A DNA stretch of 64,000 nucleotides from the NCBI GenBank assembly GCA_963821025.1, contig CAWGCG010000003.1, positions 558,001 through 622,000 of the forward strand, written 5' to 3'. Shown here piece by piece: positions 46,437-55,147 of this stretch (within the stretch, counting starts at the first letter, position 1; every line of letters begins with the position of its first letter). The notes beneath the pieces were generated by a model. The model made no database searches and was not told the origin of the DNA. It saw only the letters and a program-made list of their open reading frames with translations. Source of the DNA: WHSW01 sp963821025. GTDB taxonomy: Bacteria; Actinomycetota; Thermoleophilia; Solirubrobacterales; 70-9. The position numbers and the translations under genes were made by a program.

Positions 46437-46766
46437 ATGACCGAGAGCTGCACCTGGTGCGGGGTCGGGGTCGAACCCGACGACGGCTATCGCGCCTTCG
46501 AGCCGGTGGGCGAGAGGCGAGCCGTGTTCTGCCGGCTGGAGCACGTCGTCCCCTGGGCGATCCAGGGGGCGCACTGGGAGGCCGGCGAGCTCGACGAGCC
46601 CGCCGAGGTCGCCGACGGGCCGCAGCGATGCTCGCGCTGCGAGGCCGAGCTCGACGACGTGCGGGTGCTGCTGGTCCGCCACCGCGGCGCCCATCGGGTC
46701 GCCGACGGCTTCTGTTCGGTCGAGCACCTGAGCGAGTGGGCGAAGGCGGGCGGGCGCTGGCAGTAG
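46437..46766 (+). CDS. Small double zinc-ribbon-like protein
   Basis: This 109-residue protein is of unknown function. Two Cys clusters are visible: C5-x2-C8 with a following C33 (AVFCRLEHVVPW), and C66-x2-C69 (QRCSRCEAELD) with a later C94 (GFCSVEHLSEWA). Each CxxC ... FC.LEH unit looks like a half-repeat that could bind zinc. It starts 9 bases after TATCCC (46422), in a 33-base region shared with the divergent dehydrogenase promoter. Confidence 0.6.
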   Translation: MTESCTWCGVGVEPDDGYRAFEPVGERRAVFCRLEHVVPWAIQGAHWEAGELDEPAEVADGPQRCSRCEAELDDVRVLLVRHRGAHRVADGFCSVEHLSEWAKAGGRWQ

Positions 46767-46847
46767 CGCCAAGGCGGGTGGGCCGGAAAACGCCGGCATA
46801 GGCGGCAAAATCCGTCCCACCCGTGGTGCGGGGTGCGCCCGGCCGTC

Positions 46848-47867
46848 CTACTTGCCGTCGTTGGCGTTGTTTTGCGACGGCTTCGATTGCCCGACGTTCT
46901 TCGGCGGGCCCTCGATCGTGTCGTCGCCGGCGTCGGCGGCGAACTCGTTGATCAGGGCGGCGGTCTGCTCGGGCTTCTCGACGTTGGGCGAGTGCCCGGC
47001 GCCCTCGATCTCGGCGACCCGGGCCCCGGGAATCGATTCGTAGGCGGCCTGCGACTCCCCGGGGTCGCAGGCCTGGTCGTCGGAACCGAAGATGCTCAGT
47101 AGCGGCACCGCAGCGGTCCGAATGCGATCGTCGAGCGGGATCTCCTCGACGAAGTCGTCGTTGGCCTTGGAGGCGTCCTTGAACGACGTGTAGGTCATCG
47201 CGCGAAGGTCCTCGACCACCTGATCGGGATTCGGGAAGCCGTCGGCGAGGTCGTAGCCGGGTGCGAAGGCGTCTCCGTAACCGTCCCTGATTGCAGAGTC
47301 GGGTATCAACCGCCAGACCGCCTCGCCGATCACCGGCGTGTAGCCGAGCTTGGCGATGAACGGGACCGAGCAGCTGTCGGCGGTCGGGCCCTCGTCGAGG
47401 TTGACGACGCGGTCGACAAGCTGGCTCGCCTGCTGGGCCAGCGAAGCGGCCACCGAAAAGCCCATTGAGTGGCCGACGACCACGGCTCCCTGGATCCCGA
47501 GTTGGTCGAGCGCGCCGGCCACCACCGCCGCCTGGTCGGCGATCGCGTAGCCGCCGGAGGGCTTTTGCGAGCCGCCATGGCCGAGCAGGTCGATCCGGAT
47601 CACCCGGTGGTCGCGGGCGAGGAGCGGCGCGAGCGAGTCCCACCAATGCAGCGAGCACGAGTAGCAGTGAAGAAGGACGATCGGCGGATCGGCCCTGTCG
47701 CCCTCGTCGAGCACCTGCACATCGCCTGCGGGGAGCTCGAGAATCCGTCCGCCCTCGATCGTGACCTCGGCCTCCTTGGTCTCGGAGTCGACGACGAGCG
47801 TGTTGATCGCAAGCAGGACGGCGAGCGCCAGCAGTACGCCGATCAGGATCTTCCAACCGCGCCTCAC
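46848..47867 (-). CDS. Membrane-anchored alpha/beta hydrolase
   Basis: This 339-residue protein has an N-terminal anchor (WKILIGVLLALAVLLAINTLVV) then an alpha/beta hydrolase fold. The HCYSCSLHWWDSL oxyanion region, the nucleophile elbow VVGHSMGFS (Ser near 137), the acid in SIFGSDDQACD and the catalytic His in EGAGHSPNVEKP are visible. Substrate unknown; haloperoxidase/lipase-like. It overlaps the upstream HD gene by four bases, so they form a two-gene operon. Confidence 0.8.
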   Translation of the reverse strand: MRRGWKILIGVLLALAVLLAINTLVVDSETKEAEVTIEGGRILELPAGDVQVLDEGDRADPPIVLLHCYSCSLHWWDSLAPLLARDHRVIRIDLLGHGGSQKPSGGYAIADQAAVVAGALDQLGIQGAVVVGHSMGFSVAASLAQQASQLVDRVVNLDEGPTADSCSVPFIAKLGYTPVIGEAVWRLIPDSAIRDGYGDAFAPGYDLADGFPNPDQVVEDLRAMTYTSFKDASKANDDFVEEIPLDDRIRTAAVPLLSIFGSDDQACDPGESQAAYESIPGARVAEIEGAGHSPNVEKPEQTAALINEFAADAGDDTIEGPPKNVGQSKPSQNNANDGK

Positions 47868-48460
47868 TCGGGCTCGCGTTCCTCGCGCGATGCGAGGCCG
47901 AGCTCGTCGGCGCGGGCCGACATCGCCGCGATCACGAAGGCGACGTGGTCGTCGAAGTCGACCCCGAGCTCCGCCGCGCCCTCGGTGACCTCCTCGCGGT
48001 TGACTCCGGCCGCGAAGGAGGGCTGCTTGAGCTTCTTGCGCACCGACTTCGGCTTCATCCCCTCGATCCCGGTCGGCCGCACCAGGGCGCAGGCGGCGAT
48101 GAAGCCGCAGAGCTCATCGACCGCGAACAGCGTCCTCGCCAGCTGGGTCTCCCGGGGGACCTCGAGGAACACGGCATGGCCGGCGACCGCATCGATCAGC
48201 TCCTGCGGCCAGCCAAGCTGCGCGAACAATCGCAGCGCGGTGCGAGGGTGCCCGTTCTCGGCATCGTCGAGGTCGGGGTAGCGCTCGTAATCGAGATCGT
48301 GCACGAGACCGGTGACGCCCCAGAGCTCCTCGTCGGCGTCGTGGCGCTCGGCGTAGGCGCGCATCGCCGCCTCGACCCCGAGAAGGTGCTTGCGAAGCGA
48401 GTCCGACTCGACCCATTCGCAGACCAGATCCCAGGCTTCGGCTCGCGTTGGCTCGGTCAT
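47864..48460 (-). CDS. HD-domain hydrolase
   Basis: This 198-residue metal-dependent HD phosphohydrolase has SDSLRKHLLGVEAAMRAYA (first His), TGLVHDLDYERYPD (HD motif near 53) and VAGHAVFLE. Its size matches small HDIG-family proteins acting on nucleotides or phosphoesters. It starts 7 bases after TAGACG (48468-48473, minus), overlapping the divergent murA -10. Confidence 0.8.
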   Translation of the reverse strand: MTEPTRAEAWDLVCEWVESDSLRKHLLGVEAAMRAYAERHDADEELWGVTGLVHDLDYERYPDLDDAENGHPRTALRLFAQLGWPQELIDAVAGHAVFLEVPRETQLARTLFAVDELCGFIAACALVRPTGIEGMKPKSVRKKLKQPSFAAGVNREEVTEGAAELGVDFDDHVAFVIAAMSARADELGLASREEREPE

Positions 48461-48467
48461 AAAGCGT

Positions 48468-48477
48468 CGTCTACCCT
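48468..48477. promoter_or_regulatory. Overlapping divergent -10 hexamers (HD gene / murA)
   Basis: TAGACG on the minus strand (48468-48473) and TACCCT on the plus strand (48472-48477) overlap, 7 and 9 bases from the respective start codons. The two transcripts would compete for polymerase. Confidence 0.45.
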
Positions 48478-48486
48478 AGCCGCCAG

Positions 48487-49788
48487 ATGGAGAAATTCGT
48501 CATCAAAGGGGGGCCCGCGCTGTCCGGCGAGATCACCGCGGCCGGCAACAAGAACGCTGCCTTGCCGATCCTCGCCGCCTCCCTGCTCACCGACGACGAG
48601 CTTCTGCTCACCAACGTGCCCCGAATCCGCGACACGGAGACCCAGATCGCGGTCCTCGAGGGGCTCGGGGTGAGCGCCGAATGGGGTGCCGACAACGAGT
48701 TGCGCCTGCAGGCCGATGCGGTCGCCGACACGGCGCCGGACGAGGGCCTGTCGTCGAGAATCCGCGCCTCGTTCCTGCTCGCCGGGCCGCTGCTGGCGAA
48801 GTTCGGCGAGGCGCGAATGCCGCCTCCCGGCGGCGACTTCATCGGCCGCCGGCGCCTCGACCCCCATCTGGACGCGTTCCGCGACATGGGCGCCTCGATC
48901 GAGGGTGATCGCGAGATCGTGATCGCGGCGCCCGAGGGCGGGCTACAGCCGTGCGGGATCTTCATGGACGAGCCCTCGGTGATGGCGACCGAGAACGCGC
49001 TGATGGCCGCGGCGCTGACCGAGGGGCCGACCACGATCTCCAACGCGGCCTGCGAGCCCCACGTTCAGGACCTCGCCCGGCTGCTGGTCAAGATGGGCGC
49101 CCAGATCGACGGGATCGGCTCGAACGTGATGACCGTGCACGGCCGCGACCGGTTGGGGGGCGCCGAGCACCGAGTCTGTGCCGATCACATCGAGGTCGCC
49201 AGCTTCATGGCGCTGGCCGCCGCGACGCGTGGCGAGCTGCGGATCCGTGACGCCGAGCCCGACGATCTGATCACGATCCGGCGTCACTTTCGCCGCCTCG
49301 GCCTGCAGACGATGGTCGAGGGCTCAGACCTGCTGGTCCCGCCCGAGCAGGCGCTCGAAATCCGCGACGATCTCGGCGACGCGATCCCGAAGATCGACGA
49401 TGGCCCCTGGCCCGCGTTCCCGGCCGACCTCACCTCGATCGCGCTGGCGCTTGCGACCCAGGCGCGGGGCACGATCCTGATCTTCGAGAAGATGTTCGAG
49501 AACCGGCTTTTCTTCGTCGACAAGCTCGTCGCGATGGGCGCTCGGATCACGCTCTGCGATCCCCACAGGGCGATCGTCAGCGGTCCGAGCCGGCTTCACG
49601 GTGAGCGCGTCGAGAGCCCCGACATCCGCGCCGGGATGGCGATGCTCATCGCCGCGCTGTGCGCCGACGGCACCTCCGAGATCGGCAACGTGGTCCAGAT
49701 CGATCGGGGCTACGAGCGCATCGACGAGCGCCTGCGCGCGCTCGGAGCGCGAATCGAGCGGGTGGCCGTGGAGCCGGTGCCGGCCTGA
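48487..49788 (+). CDS. murA: UDP-N-acetylglucosamine 1-carboxyvinyltransferase with Asp in place of the active-site Cys
   Basis: This 433-residue enzyme performs the first committed step of peptidoglycan synthesis. Repeated inverse alpha/beta elements of the EPT fold are seen: GNKNAALPILAASLLTDDELLLTNVP, GPTTISNAACEPHVQDL, and FPADLTSIALALATQARGTILIFEKMFENRLFFVDKL. The catalytic loop, usually GGCxIGxRP, here is PPGGDFIGRRRLDPH, with Asp at residue 117 (48835-48837). Asp at this position is known from mycobacteria and Chlamydia and makes the enzyme insensitive to fosfomycin. It stands alone, outside the mur cluster. Confidence 0.94.
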   Translation: MEKFVIKGGPALSGEITAAGNKNAALPILAASLLTDDELLLTNVPRIRDTETQIAVLEGLGVSAEWGADNELRLQADAVADTAPDEGLSSRIRASFLLAGPLLAKFGEARMPPPGGDFIGRRRLDPHLDAFRDMGASIEGDREIVIAAPEGGLQPCGIFMDEPSVMATENALMAAALTEGPTTISNAACEPHVQDLARLLVKMGAQIDGIGSNVMTVHGRDRLGGAEHRVCADHIEVASFMALAAATRGELRIRDAEPDDLITIRRHFRRLGLQTMVEGSDLLVPPEQALEIRDDLGDAIPKIDDGPWPAFPADLTSIALALATQARGTILIFEKMFENRLFFVDKLVAMGARITLCDPHRAIVSGPSRLHGERVESPDIRAGMAMLIAALCADGTSEIGNVVQIDRGYERIDERLRALGARIERVAVEPVPA

Positions 49789-49794
49789 ACGCCG

Positions 49795-49878
49795 AGTAGG
49801 CAGTAGGCAGTTCGCAGTAGGCAGGGCCCGGGGCCGGCAGATTCTGCCTACTGCATGCTGCCTACTGCCCACCAACTA
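49795..49878. repeat. Heptad-based inverted repeat element, copy 3
   Basis: The left half has units AGTAGGC, AGTAGGC, AGTTCGC, AGTAGGC (49795-49822). The centre is GC-rich (GGGCCCGGGGCC). The right half has units CTGCCTA, CTGCATG, CTGCCTA, CTGCCCA (49844-49871). 49799-49824 pairs with 49844-49869 with only three mismatches in the middle. It sits between murA and hisZ. Confidence 0.75.
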
Positions 49879-49882
49879 CCCC

Positions 49883-49888
49883 TACGCT
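49883..49888 (+). promoter_or_regulatory. -10 hexamer of hisZ
   Basis: TACGCT ends 11 bases before ATG 49900. Confidence 0.35.
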
Positions 49889-49899
49889 TTCGCACCCCG

Positions 49900-50880
49900 A
49901 TGACCCACCCGATCCCCCCCGGCACCAGGGACATCCTGCCCGACGAGATGCGCGAGCTGCGTCGGCTCTCGCTGGCGCTGATCGGTGCCTTCGAGCGCTT
50001 CGGTTACGGCGAGGTCTCGACCCCCACGATCGAGTACGAGCAGGTGCTCGCTCGCGGCGAGCCCGAACACGGCGCTCCGGTCGCCTACCGGTTCTTCGAC
50101 CAATCCGGCGAGCTGCTGGCGATGCGCTCGGACATGACGATCCCGATCGCCCGCCTGGTCGCCAACCACTACGGCTCGGTCGAGCCGCCGTACCGGCTCT
50201 GCTACCTGGCGACCGCCTACCGGGCGGTGCGCCCGCAGCGTGGCCAGATGCGCGAGTTCACTCAGGCGGGGGTCGAGCTCGTCGGCATGCCGGCGCCCGA
50301 TGGGACCGCGGAGGTGGTCGAGGTGCTCTCAGCGGCGCTCGACGCGGCCCGTCTCGACCGCGCCGTGATCGGGCTCGGAGACGCCGATCTCTATCGCCAG
50401 CTGCTGGAAACGCTCGCGGTCCCCGACCCGGCGCGCGAGCGCCTGCTCGCCTGTCTCGCCGCTCACGATCACGTCGGCATCGAGTCCGAGCTCTCGCAGC
50501 TCGATCTCGCCGCCGACGCGCGGGAGGCCCTGGTCCGGATTCCGAGCCTGCGCGGCGGACCCGAGGTGATCGCCGAGGCGAGCGCGCTCGCCGCCGGGCT
50601 GACCGAGCGACCGACGGCGCGGCTGGCCGAGACCTATGAGGCGCTTCGCTCTCGCGGTGTTGCCGACCGCGTCCGGCTCGATCTCGGCCTGCTGCGCGAC
50701 CTCGGCTACTACACGGGCGCGATCCTCGAGGTCTATGACCCCGCCCTCGGCCACGTGATCGGCGGCGGCGGGCGCTACGACGAGCTCATGGGTCGCTTCG
50801 GGCGCCCGCTGCCGGCGGTCGGCTTCGCCCTCTATCTCGAGCGCCTGCACGTCGCCCAGGCCGAGGAGGGGGTCTGGTGA
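49900..50880 (+). CDS. hisZ: ATP phosphoribosyltransferase regulatory subunit
   Basis: This 326-residue paralogue of histidyl-tRNA synthetase lacks the tRNA-binding domain. It has PPGTRDILPDE, YGEVSTPTIEYEQVL, MRSDMTIPIARLV, a truncated motif 2 and a C-terminal GGGGRYDELMGRFG. HisZ together with the short HisG forms the active, feedback-regulated first enzyme of histidine synthesis. ATG 49900 is used rather than 49855, which lies in the repeat. The stop overlaps hisG by GTGA. Confidence 0.9.
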   Translation: MTHPIPPGTRDILPDEMRELRRLSLALIGAFERFGYGEVSTPTIEYEQVLARGEPEHGAPVAYRFFDQSGELLAMRSDMTIPIARLVANHYGSVEPPYRLCYLATAYRAVRPQRGQMREFTQAGVELVGMPAPDGTAEVVEVLSAALDAARLDRAVIGLGDADLYRQLLETLAVPDPARERLLACLAAHDHVGIESELSQLDLAADAREALVRIPSLRGGPEVIAEASALAAGLTERPTARLAETYEALRSRGVADRVRLDLGLLRDLGYYTGAILEVYDPALGHVIGGGGRYDELMGRFGRPLPAVGFALYLERLHVAQAEEGVW

Positions 50881-51560
50881 GGGGGCCCCCCGGAATCGCC
50901 AGGGCGACCCGAGGCGACAGCGACGGGCCGCTGAAGCTCGCGGTGGCCCGCGGGGCGCTGTTCGAGCCGACGCTCGACCTGCTCGACGCGATCGGGGTTC
51001 CGACGGCGCAGGCTCGGAGCGACTCGCGCTCGTTGCTGTTCGACGCCGGGGAGCTGCGCCTGGTGACGATGCGACCGTCCGATGTGCCGACCTATGTCGA
51101 GGCGGGTGCGGCCGAGCTCGGGATCACCGGCAAGGACGTGCTCACCGAGCAGGGCGATCGGGCGGTCTATGAGCTGCTCGACCTCGGCTACGGGGCCTGT
51201 CGGATGGTGCTCGCGGCCGGCCGTGACGACGACGGGCTCGACGAGGCCCAGCGCCGCCTGGGCATCGCTCGGATCGCGACCAAGTACCCGCGCACCGCCG
51301 AGCGCCATTTCGCCGAGACCGGCCGTCAGGTCGAGGTGATCGAGGTCAAGGGCTCGGTCGAGCTGGCGCCGCTGGTCGGCCTCGCTGACGGGATCGTCGA
51401 CCTGGTCGATACCGGACGCACCCTGGCCGACAACGCGCTCGAGGTGCGCGAGGAGATCGCAATCTGCAGCGCGCGCCTGGTCGCCAACCGCGTCGCCCAC
51501 AAGCTGCGCGCGGTCGAGATCGACGAGCTTGCCGGCCGGCTGCGGGAGGCCGCCCGATGA
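50877..51560 (+). CDS. hisG: ATP phosphoribosyltransferase, short form
   Basis: This 227-residue short HisG (without the C-terminal regulatory domain) explains the need for hisZ. It has LAVARGALFEPTLDLLDAIGVP, VTMRPSDVPTYVEAGAAELGITGKDVL, ATKYPRTAERHF and the PRPP-binding DGIVDLVDTGRTLADN. It catalyses condensation of ATP and PRPP. An N-terminal extension of about 18 residues before LKLAVARG may be untranslated if an internal start is used. It overlaps both neighbours. Confidence 0.92.
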   Translation: MRGPPGIARATRGDSDGPLKLAVARGALFEPTLDLLDAIGVPTAQARSDSRSLLFDAGELRLVTMRPSDVPTYVEAGAAELGITGKDVLTEQGDRAVYELLDLGYGACRMVLAAGRDDDGLDEAQRRLGIARIATKYPRTAERHFAETGRQVEVIEVKGSVELAPLVGLADGIVDLVDTGRTLADNALEVREEIAICSARLVANRVAHKLRAVEIDELAGRLREAAR

Positions 51561-52834
51561 AGGTCGAGCGCCACGACTGGGACGGCGACGATGCGCCGGC
51601 GCTGGCTCGACGGCTGCGAGCGGCGGCCCCCGGGTTGGGCGAGGTCACCGACGAGGTCGGCGCGGTCATCGAACGGGTCCGGGTCGGCGGCGACGCGGCG
51701 GTGCGCGAGCTCAGCCGGCGCTTCGGCGAGCCGGCGCCGGCGAGCCTTCGCGTCGACCCCGAGCAGCTGGCCAACGCCCCGGCGCTGCTCGCTCCCGAGG
51801 TCGGCGAGGCGCTGCGCGTCGCGGCCGCCAACATCACCACGGTCGCCGGCGCGCTGGCCGAGTCCGCGGTGCGACCGACCGCCGTCGATCTCGATTCGGG
51901 CCAACGGGTCGAGCTCGTCTCCTCACCGGTGAAGGCCGCCGGTGTGTACGCCCCCGGCGGGCGCGTCCCCTATGCGTCCTCGGTCCTGATGTGCGCGCTC
52001 CCGGCCCGGGCGGCCGGCGTCTCACGGCTCGCGATGGTCTCGCCCCCCGCGGCCGGGGGCCGTCCGGCCGACGCCGTGCTGGCGGCGTGCGCGATCGCCG
52101 GCGTCGACGAGGTCTACGCGGTCGGCGGGGCCCAGGCGATCGCCGCGCTCGCTCATGGAACCGAGTCGATCGCTGCGGTCGACGTGATCGCCGGGCCCGG
52201 CAACCGCTACGTCACCGAGGCCAAGCGCCAACTCACCGGGTTGGTCGGGATCGACGGGCTGGCCGGCCCCAGCGAGCTGGTCGTGGTCGCCGACGCAAGT
52301 GCCGACCCGGAGTGGATCGCGCTCGACCTCTGCGCCCAGGCCGAGCACGGCGACGACAGCCCGCTGTTCCTGGTCAGCTCCGACTCGGCGCTGACCGATC
52401 AGGTCGGCGAGCGGGTCGCAGAGCTGGCGAGCGAGCGCCCGAGCATCACCGGCGCGCCCCTGGCGCTGGTCACGGCGCCCGGGCTGGAGCCGGCGCTGGG
52501 ACTCGCCGACGCGATCGCCCCCGAGCACCTCGAGCTCGCCTTCGACGGGGCGGCCGAGGCCGCCCGCGAAAGGATCGCGGGCGCGGTCTTCGTCGGCGAT
52601 GCCGGCGCGACCGCGTTCGGCGACTACGCCGCCGGCTCCAACCACGTCCTGCCGACGGGCGGCGCGGCCCGCTTCGGCGGCCCGCTCGGACCCGCGGCGT
52701 TCATGCGCCGCACCTCCGTAGTCTCGGTCCCGGCCGAGGCGGCCGAGTCGCTCGCCCCGCACGTCGGCGCGCTCGCCAGAGCCGAGGGTCTGCCGGTGCA
52801 CGGCGAGTCGGCCGAAGCGAGGACGAGGCGATGA
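51557..52834 (+). CDS. hisD: Histidinol dehydrogenase
   Basis: This 425-residue zinc enzyme performs the last two oxidations of histidine synthesis. It has VYAPGGRVPYASSVLMCALPARAAG, GGAQAIAALAHGT, VIAGPGNRYVTEAKR, GPSELVVVADASADPEWIALDLCAQAEHGDDSP with the metal and catalytic residues, and the C-terminal GSNHVLPTGGAARFGG. The ATG overlaps hisG and the stop overlaps hisB (ATGA). Confidence 0.94.
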   Translation: MKVERHDWDGDDAPALARRLRAAAPGLGEVTDEVGAVIERVRVGGDAAVRELSRRFGEPAPASLRVDPEQLANAPALLAPEVGEALRVAAANITTVAGALAESAVRPTAVDLDSGQRVELVSSPVKAAGVYAPGGRVPYASSVLMCALPARAAGVSRLAMVSPPAAGGRPADAVLAACAIAGVDEVYAVGGAQAIAALAHGTESIAAVDVIAGPGNRYVTEAKRQLTGLVGIDGLAGPSELVVVADASADPEWIALDLCAQAEHGDDSPLFLVSSDSALTDQVGERVAELASERPSITGAPLALVTAPGLEPALGLADAIAPEHLELAFDGAAEAARERIAGAVFVGDAGATAFGDYAAGSNHVLPTGGAARFGGPLGPAAFMRRTSVVSVPAEAAESLAPHVGALARAEGLPVHGESAEARTRR

Positions 52835-53418
52835 GCAGAACAGCGAAGATCGACCGCGAGACGCGCGAGACGCAGGTCTCGCTGGCGCTCGGCCTCGAAG
52901 GTGGCGAGGTGGCGCCCTCCACCGGCGTCGGCTTTTTCGACCACATGCTCGAGCTGCTCGGCCGCCATGCGAACCTGTCCCTGGTCGTCGACGCCCGCGG
53001 CGACCTGGAGACCGGTGCCCACCACACCGTTGAGGATGTCGGCATCGCCTTTGGCCAGGCACTCGACCAGGCGCTCGGCGACCGCGCCCGCATCCGCCGT
53101 TACGGACACGCCGTCGTGCCGATGGACGAAGCGCTCGGCGAGTGCGCGATCGACATCTCCGGGCGGCCCTTGTGCCGCTTCGACGCCGAGCTGCCGACGG
53201 TCTCGATAGCGGGCTTCGACTCCGAGCTCGCCGAGGAGTTCTTTCGCGCCGTCGCCGCGAACGCCAAGCTCACCGTGCACATCGATACCCGCTACGGCTC
53301 CAACGCCCACCACCTGATCGAGGCCTGCTTCAAAGCCTTCGCGCGGGCGCTGCGAGAGGCGGTGGCGATCGATCCGGACGAGAGCGGCGTGCCGAGCACG
53401 AAGGGGACGCTGGGTTGA
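52831..53418 (+). CDS. hisB: Imidazoleglycerol-phosphate dehydratase
   Basis: This 195-residue protein carries the duplicated metal-binding motifs: HHTVEDVGIAFGQAL near residue 68 and NAHHLIEACFKAFARAL near 160, plus VGFFDHMLELLGRHANLSL. It dehydrates imidazole-glycerol phosphate. It is monofunctional (no phosphatase domain). In many actinobacteria hisC lies between hisD and hisB; here hisD directly overlaps hisB, so hisC must be elsewhere. Confidence 0.93.
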   Translation: MSRTAKIDRETRETQVSLALGLEGGEVAPSTGVGFFDHMLELLGRHANLSLVVDARGDLETGAHHTVEDVGIAFGQALDQALGDRARIRRYGHAVVPMDEALGECAIDISGRPLCRFDAELPTVSIAGFDSELAEEFFRAVAANAKLTVHIDTRYGSNAHHLIEACFKAFARALREAVAIDPDESGVPSTKGTLG

Positions 53419-54119
53419 GCGCGCGGGTCTCAGACCGCAGGGTGCGGATCGCGGTGCTCGATTACGGGATGGGGAACCTGCGGTCGGTGGAGAAGGCGCT
53501 CGAGCGGGTCGGGGCCGAGGCGCTGATCACCGGCGATCGCGCCACGATCGAGGCCGCCGACGGACTCGCCTTGCCGGGGGTGGGAGCGTTCGCGAGGGCG
53601 ATCGAGCGGGTCGAGGAGCTCGGCCTCGGCGAGCTGACCGGCGAGCGAGCGGCCGCGGGCGTCCCCGTGCTCGGCATCTGCCTCGGCTTCCAACTGCTGT
53701 TCGAGTCCTCGACCGAGCTCGGGGGCGCGGCCGGCCTCGGGCTGGTTCCCGGCGTCGTCGACAGCCTCGGGGCCCCCGGGGTGAAGCTTCCGCACATCGG
53801 CTGGGAGCCGGTGCGCTGGGAGCGCGACTCGGAGCTTTGCGAGGGAATTGACTCCGAGACGCCGTTCTACTTCGTCCACAGCTTCTGCCCGAGGGCCCCC
53901 GAGGCCGACGATCTGCTCGGGACGGCGGTCCACGGCGAGCGCTTCGCCTGTGCGATCGCCAGGCCCCCCCTATACGGGGTCCAGTTTCACCCGGAGAAGT
54001 CGAGCGCAGCGGGGCTGCGGCTGTTGGGCAACTTCGCCGGGATCTGCGCCCGGGCAAGCGTCGCCAACGGCGGCGGGGACCGGCTTCGTCGGTCGCCATC
54101 GGCCCAGCAGCGCGCGTGA
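53415..54119 (+). CDS. hisH: Imidazole glycerol phosphate synthase, glutaminase subunit
   Basis: This is 234 residues from TTG 53415 (overlapping the hisB stop as TTGA) or 225 from GTG 53442, where homology begins (RIAVLDYGMGNLRSVEKAL). The class I amidotransferase triad is visible: nucleophile Cys in LGICLGFQLLFE, and His and Glu in GVQFHPEKSS. It supplies ammonia to HisF. The C-terminus has a short basic tail. Confidence 0.92.
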   Translation: MSARVSDRRVRIAVLDYGMGNLRSVEKALERVGAEALITGDRATIEAADGLALPGVGAFARAIERVEELGLGELTGERAAAGVPVLGICLGFQLLFESSTELGGAAGLGLVPGVVDSLGAPGVKLPHIGWEPVRWERDSELCEGIDSETPFYFVHSFCPRAPEADDLLGTAVHGERFACAIARPPLYGVQFHPEKSSAAGLRLLGNFAGICARASVANGGGDRLRRSPSAQQRA

Positions 54120-54859
54120 TCCTCTACCCGGCGATCGACATCCGCGGCGGCCAGGCGGTGCGCTTGGTCGAGGGCGACTACGAGCGCGAGACCGCCTTCG
54201 ACGCCGACCCGCTCGACTCCGCGCGGCGCTGGCTCGACCAGGGGGCCGAGGCGCTGCACGTGGTCGACCTCGACGGAGCGCGCGAGGGAGCGCCGGTGAA
54301 CATCGAGACGATCGCCCGCATCTGCGAGGCCGTCGAGGTCCCGGTCCAGGTAGGTGGCGGCCTGCGCCGCGCCGGTGACGTTGAGGCGATTCTCTCGGCC
54401 GGCGCCGTGCGGGCGATCCTCGGCACCGCCGCGCTCACCGACCCGGCCTTGATCGAGGGGCTGGTCGGCGAGCACGGCGACGCGATCATGGTTGCCGCCG
54501 ACGCCCGCGCGGGCAAGGTCGCGGTCGAGGGCTGGGGGCGCGAGTCGGCGATCGGTCCGCCGGAGCTGGTCGCCGACCTGGCCCGACGCGGGGTGCGCCG
54601 CTTCGCCTACACGCCGATCGAGGTCGACGGCACCCTGGAGGGCCCCGACCTGGCCGGGCTGGGCGGGGTCTCGGAGGCGGCCGAGCGCGCCGGGGCGCAG
54701 CTGATCTACTCCGGTGGGATCGGCAGCCTCGAGCACCTGCGCTCGATCGCCGCTGAGAGGTTCCCGGCGCTCGTGGGCGTGATCGTCGGCAGGGCGCTCT
54801 ATGAGGGCCGGTTCACGGTCACCGAGGCCCGGGCGTCGCTGATCCAGTCGACCCCCTAG
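54116..54859 (+). CDS. hisA: Phosphoribosylformimino-5-aminoimidazole carboxamide ribotide isomerase
   Basis: This 247-residue TIM barrel has YPAIDIRGGQAVRLVEGDY with the catalytic Asp, VDLDGAREG, VQVGGGLR, ILGTAAL, YTPIEVDGTLEGPDLAGL with the second catalytic Asp region, and SGGIGSLEHL. GTG 54116 overlaps the hisH stop. Bifunctional PriA (HisA/TrpF) occurs in some actinobacteria; I cannot distinguish it here by eye. Confidence 0.92.
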   Translation: MILYPAIDIRGGQAVRLVEGDYERETAFDADPLDSARRWLDQGAEALHVVDLDGAREGAPVNIETIARICEAVEVPVQVGGGLRRAGDVEAILSAGAVRAILGTAALTDPALIEGLVGEHGDAIMVAADARAGKVAVEGWGRESAIGPPELVADLARRGVRRFAYTPIEVDGTLEGPDLAGLGGVSEAAERAGAQLIYSGGIGSLEHLRSIAAERFPALVGVIVGRALYEGRFTVTEARASLIQSTP

Positions 54860-54876
54860 CGCCGCTGGACAGACGC

Positions 54877-54882
54877 TAGCCT
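54877..54882 (+). promoter_or_regulatory. -10 hexamer of a probably leaderless gene (82-residue protein)
   Basis: TAGCCT ends 6 bases before ATG 54889. Confidence 0.5.
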
Positions 54883-54888
54883 CAAGCC

Positions 54889-55137
54889 ATGTTCTGGCTT
54901 CGAGTGCTCGCAGTGGCCCAGGTGGCGCTGATCGCGCGCCGTCACCTCGGGCTGCTCGGCGGCGATGAGAAGGCGCGGCTGACGAAGCTGGTGGCGCAGT
55001 CGAAGGGCCGCCCGCGACGCAACCTCTCGTCGGACGAGCGCCAGGAGCTGCTGCGGCTGGTGCAGAAGCTCGAGCCGGGCGGGTTCGCCCGCGGGGCCTG
55101 GGGCGCCGCCAGGGGCCGGGTTCGCTCGAAGCCCTGA
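54889..55137 (+). CDS. Small basic protein between hisA and hisF, unknown
   Basis: This 82-residue protein has a hydrophobic start (FWLRVLAVAQVALIARRHLGLLG) then charged helices (DEKARLTKLVAQSKGRPRRNLSSDERQELLRLVQKLEPGGFARGAWG). It has no recognised domain and no cysteine. It has its own -10-like TAGCCT 6 bases before the ATG and 10 bases separate it from hisF, so hisF may depend partly on this promoter. It is probably real because of the promoter and spacing. Confidence 0.6.
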   Translation: MFWLRVLAVAQVALIARRHLGLLGGDEKARLTKLVAQSKGRPRRNLSSDERQELLRLVQKLEPGGFARGAWGAARGRVRSKP

Positions 55138-55147
55138 GCGGAGTCGG

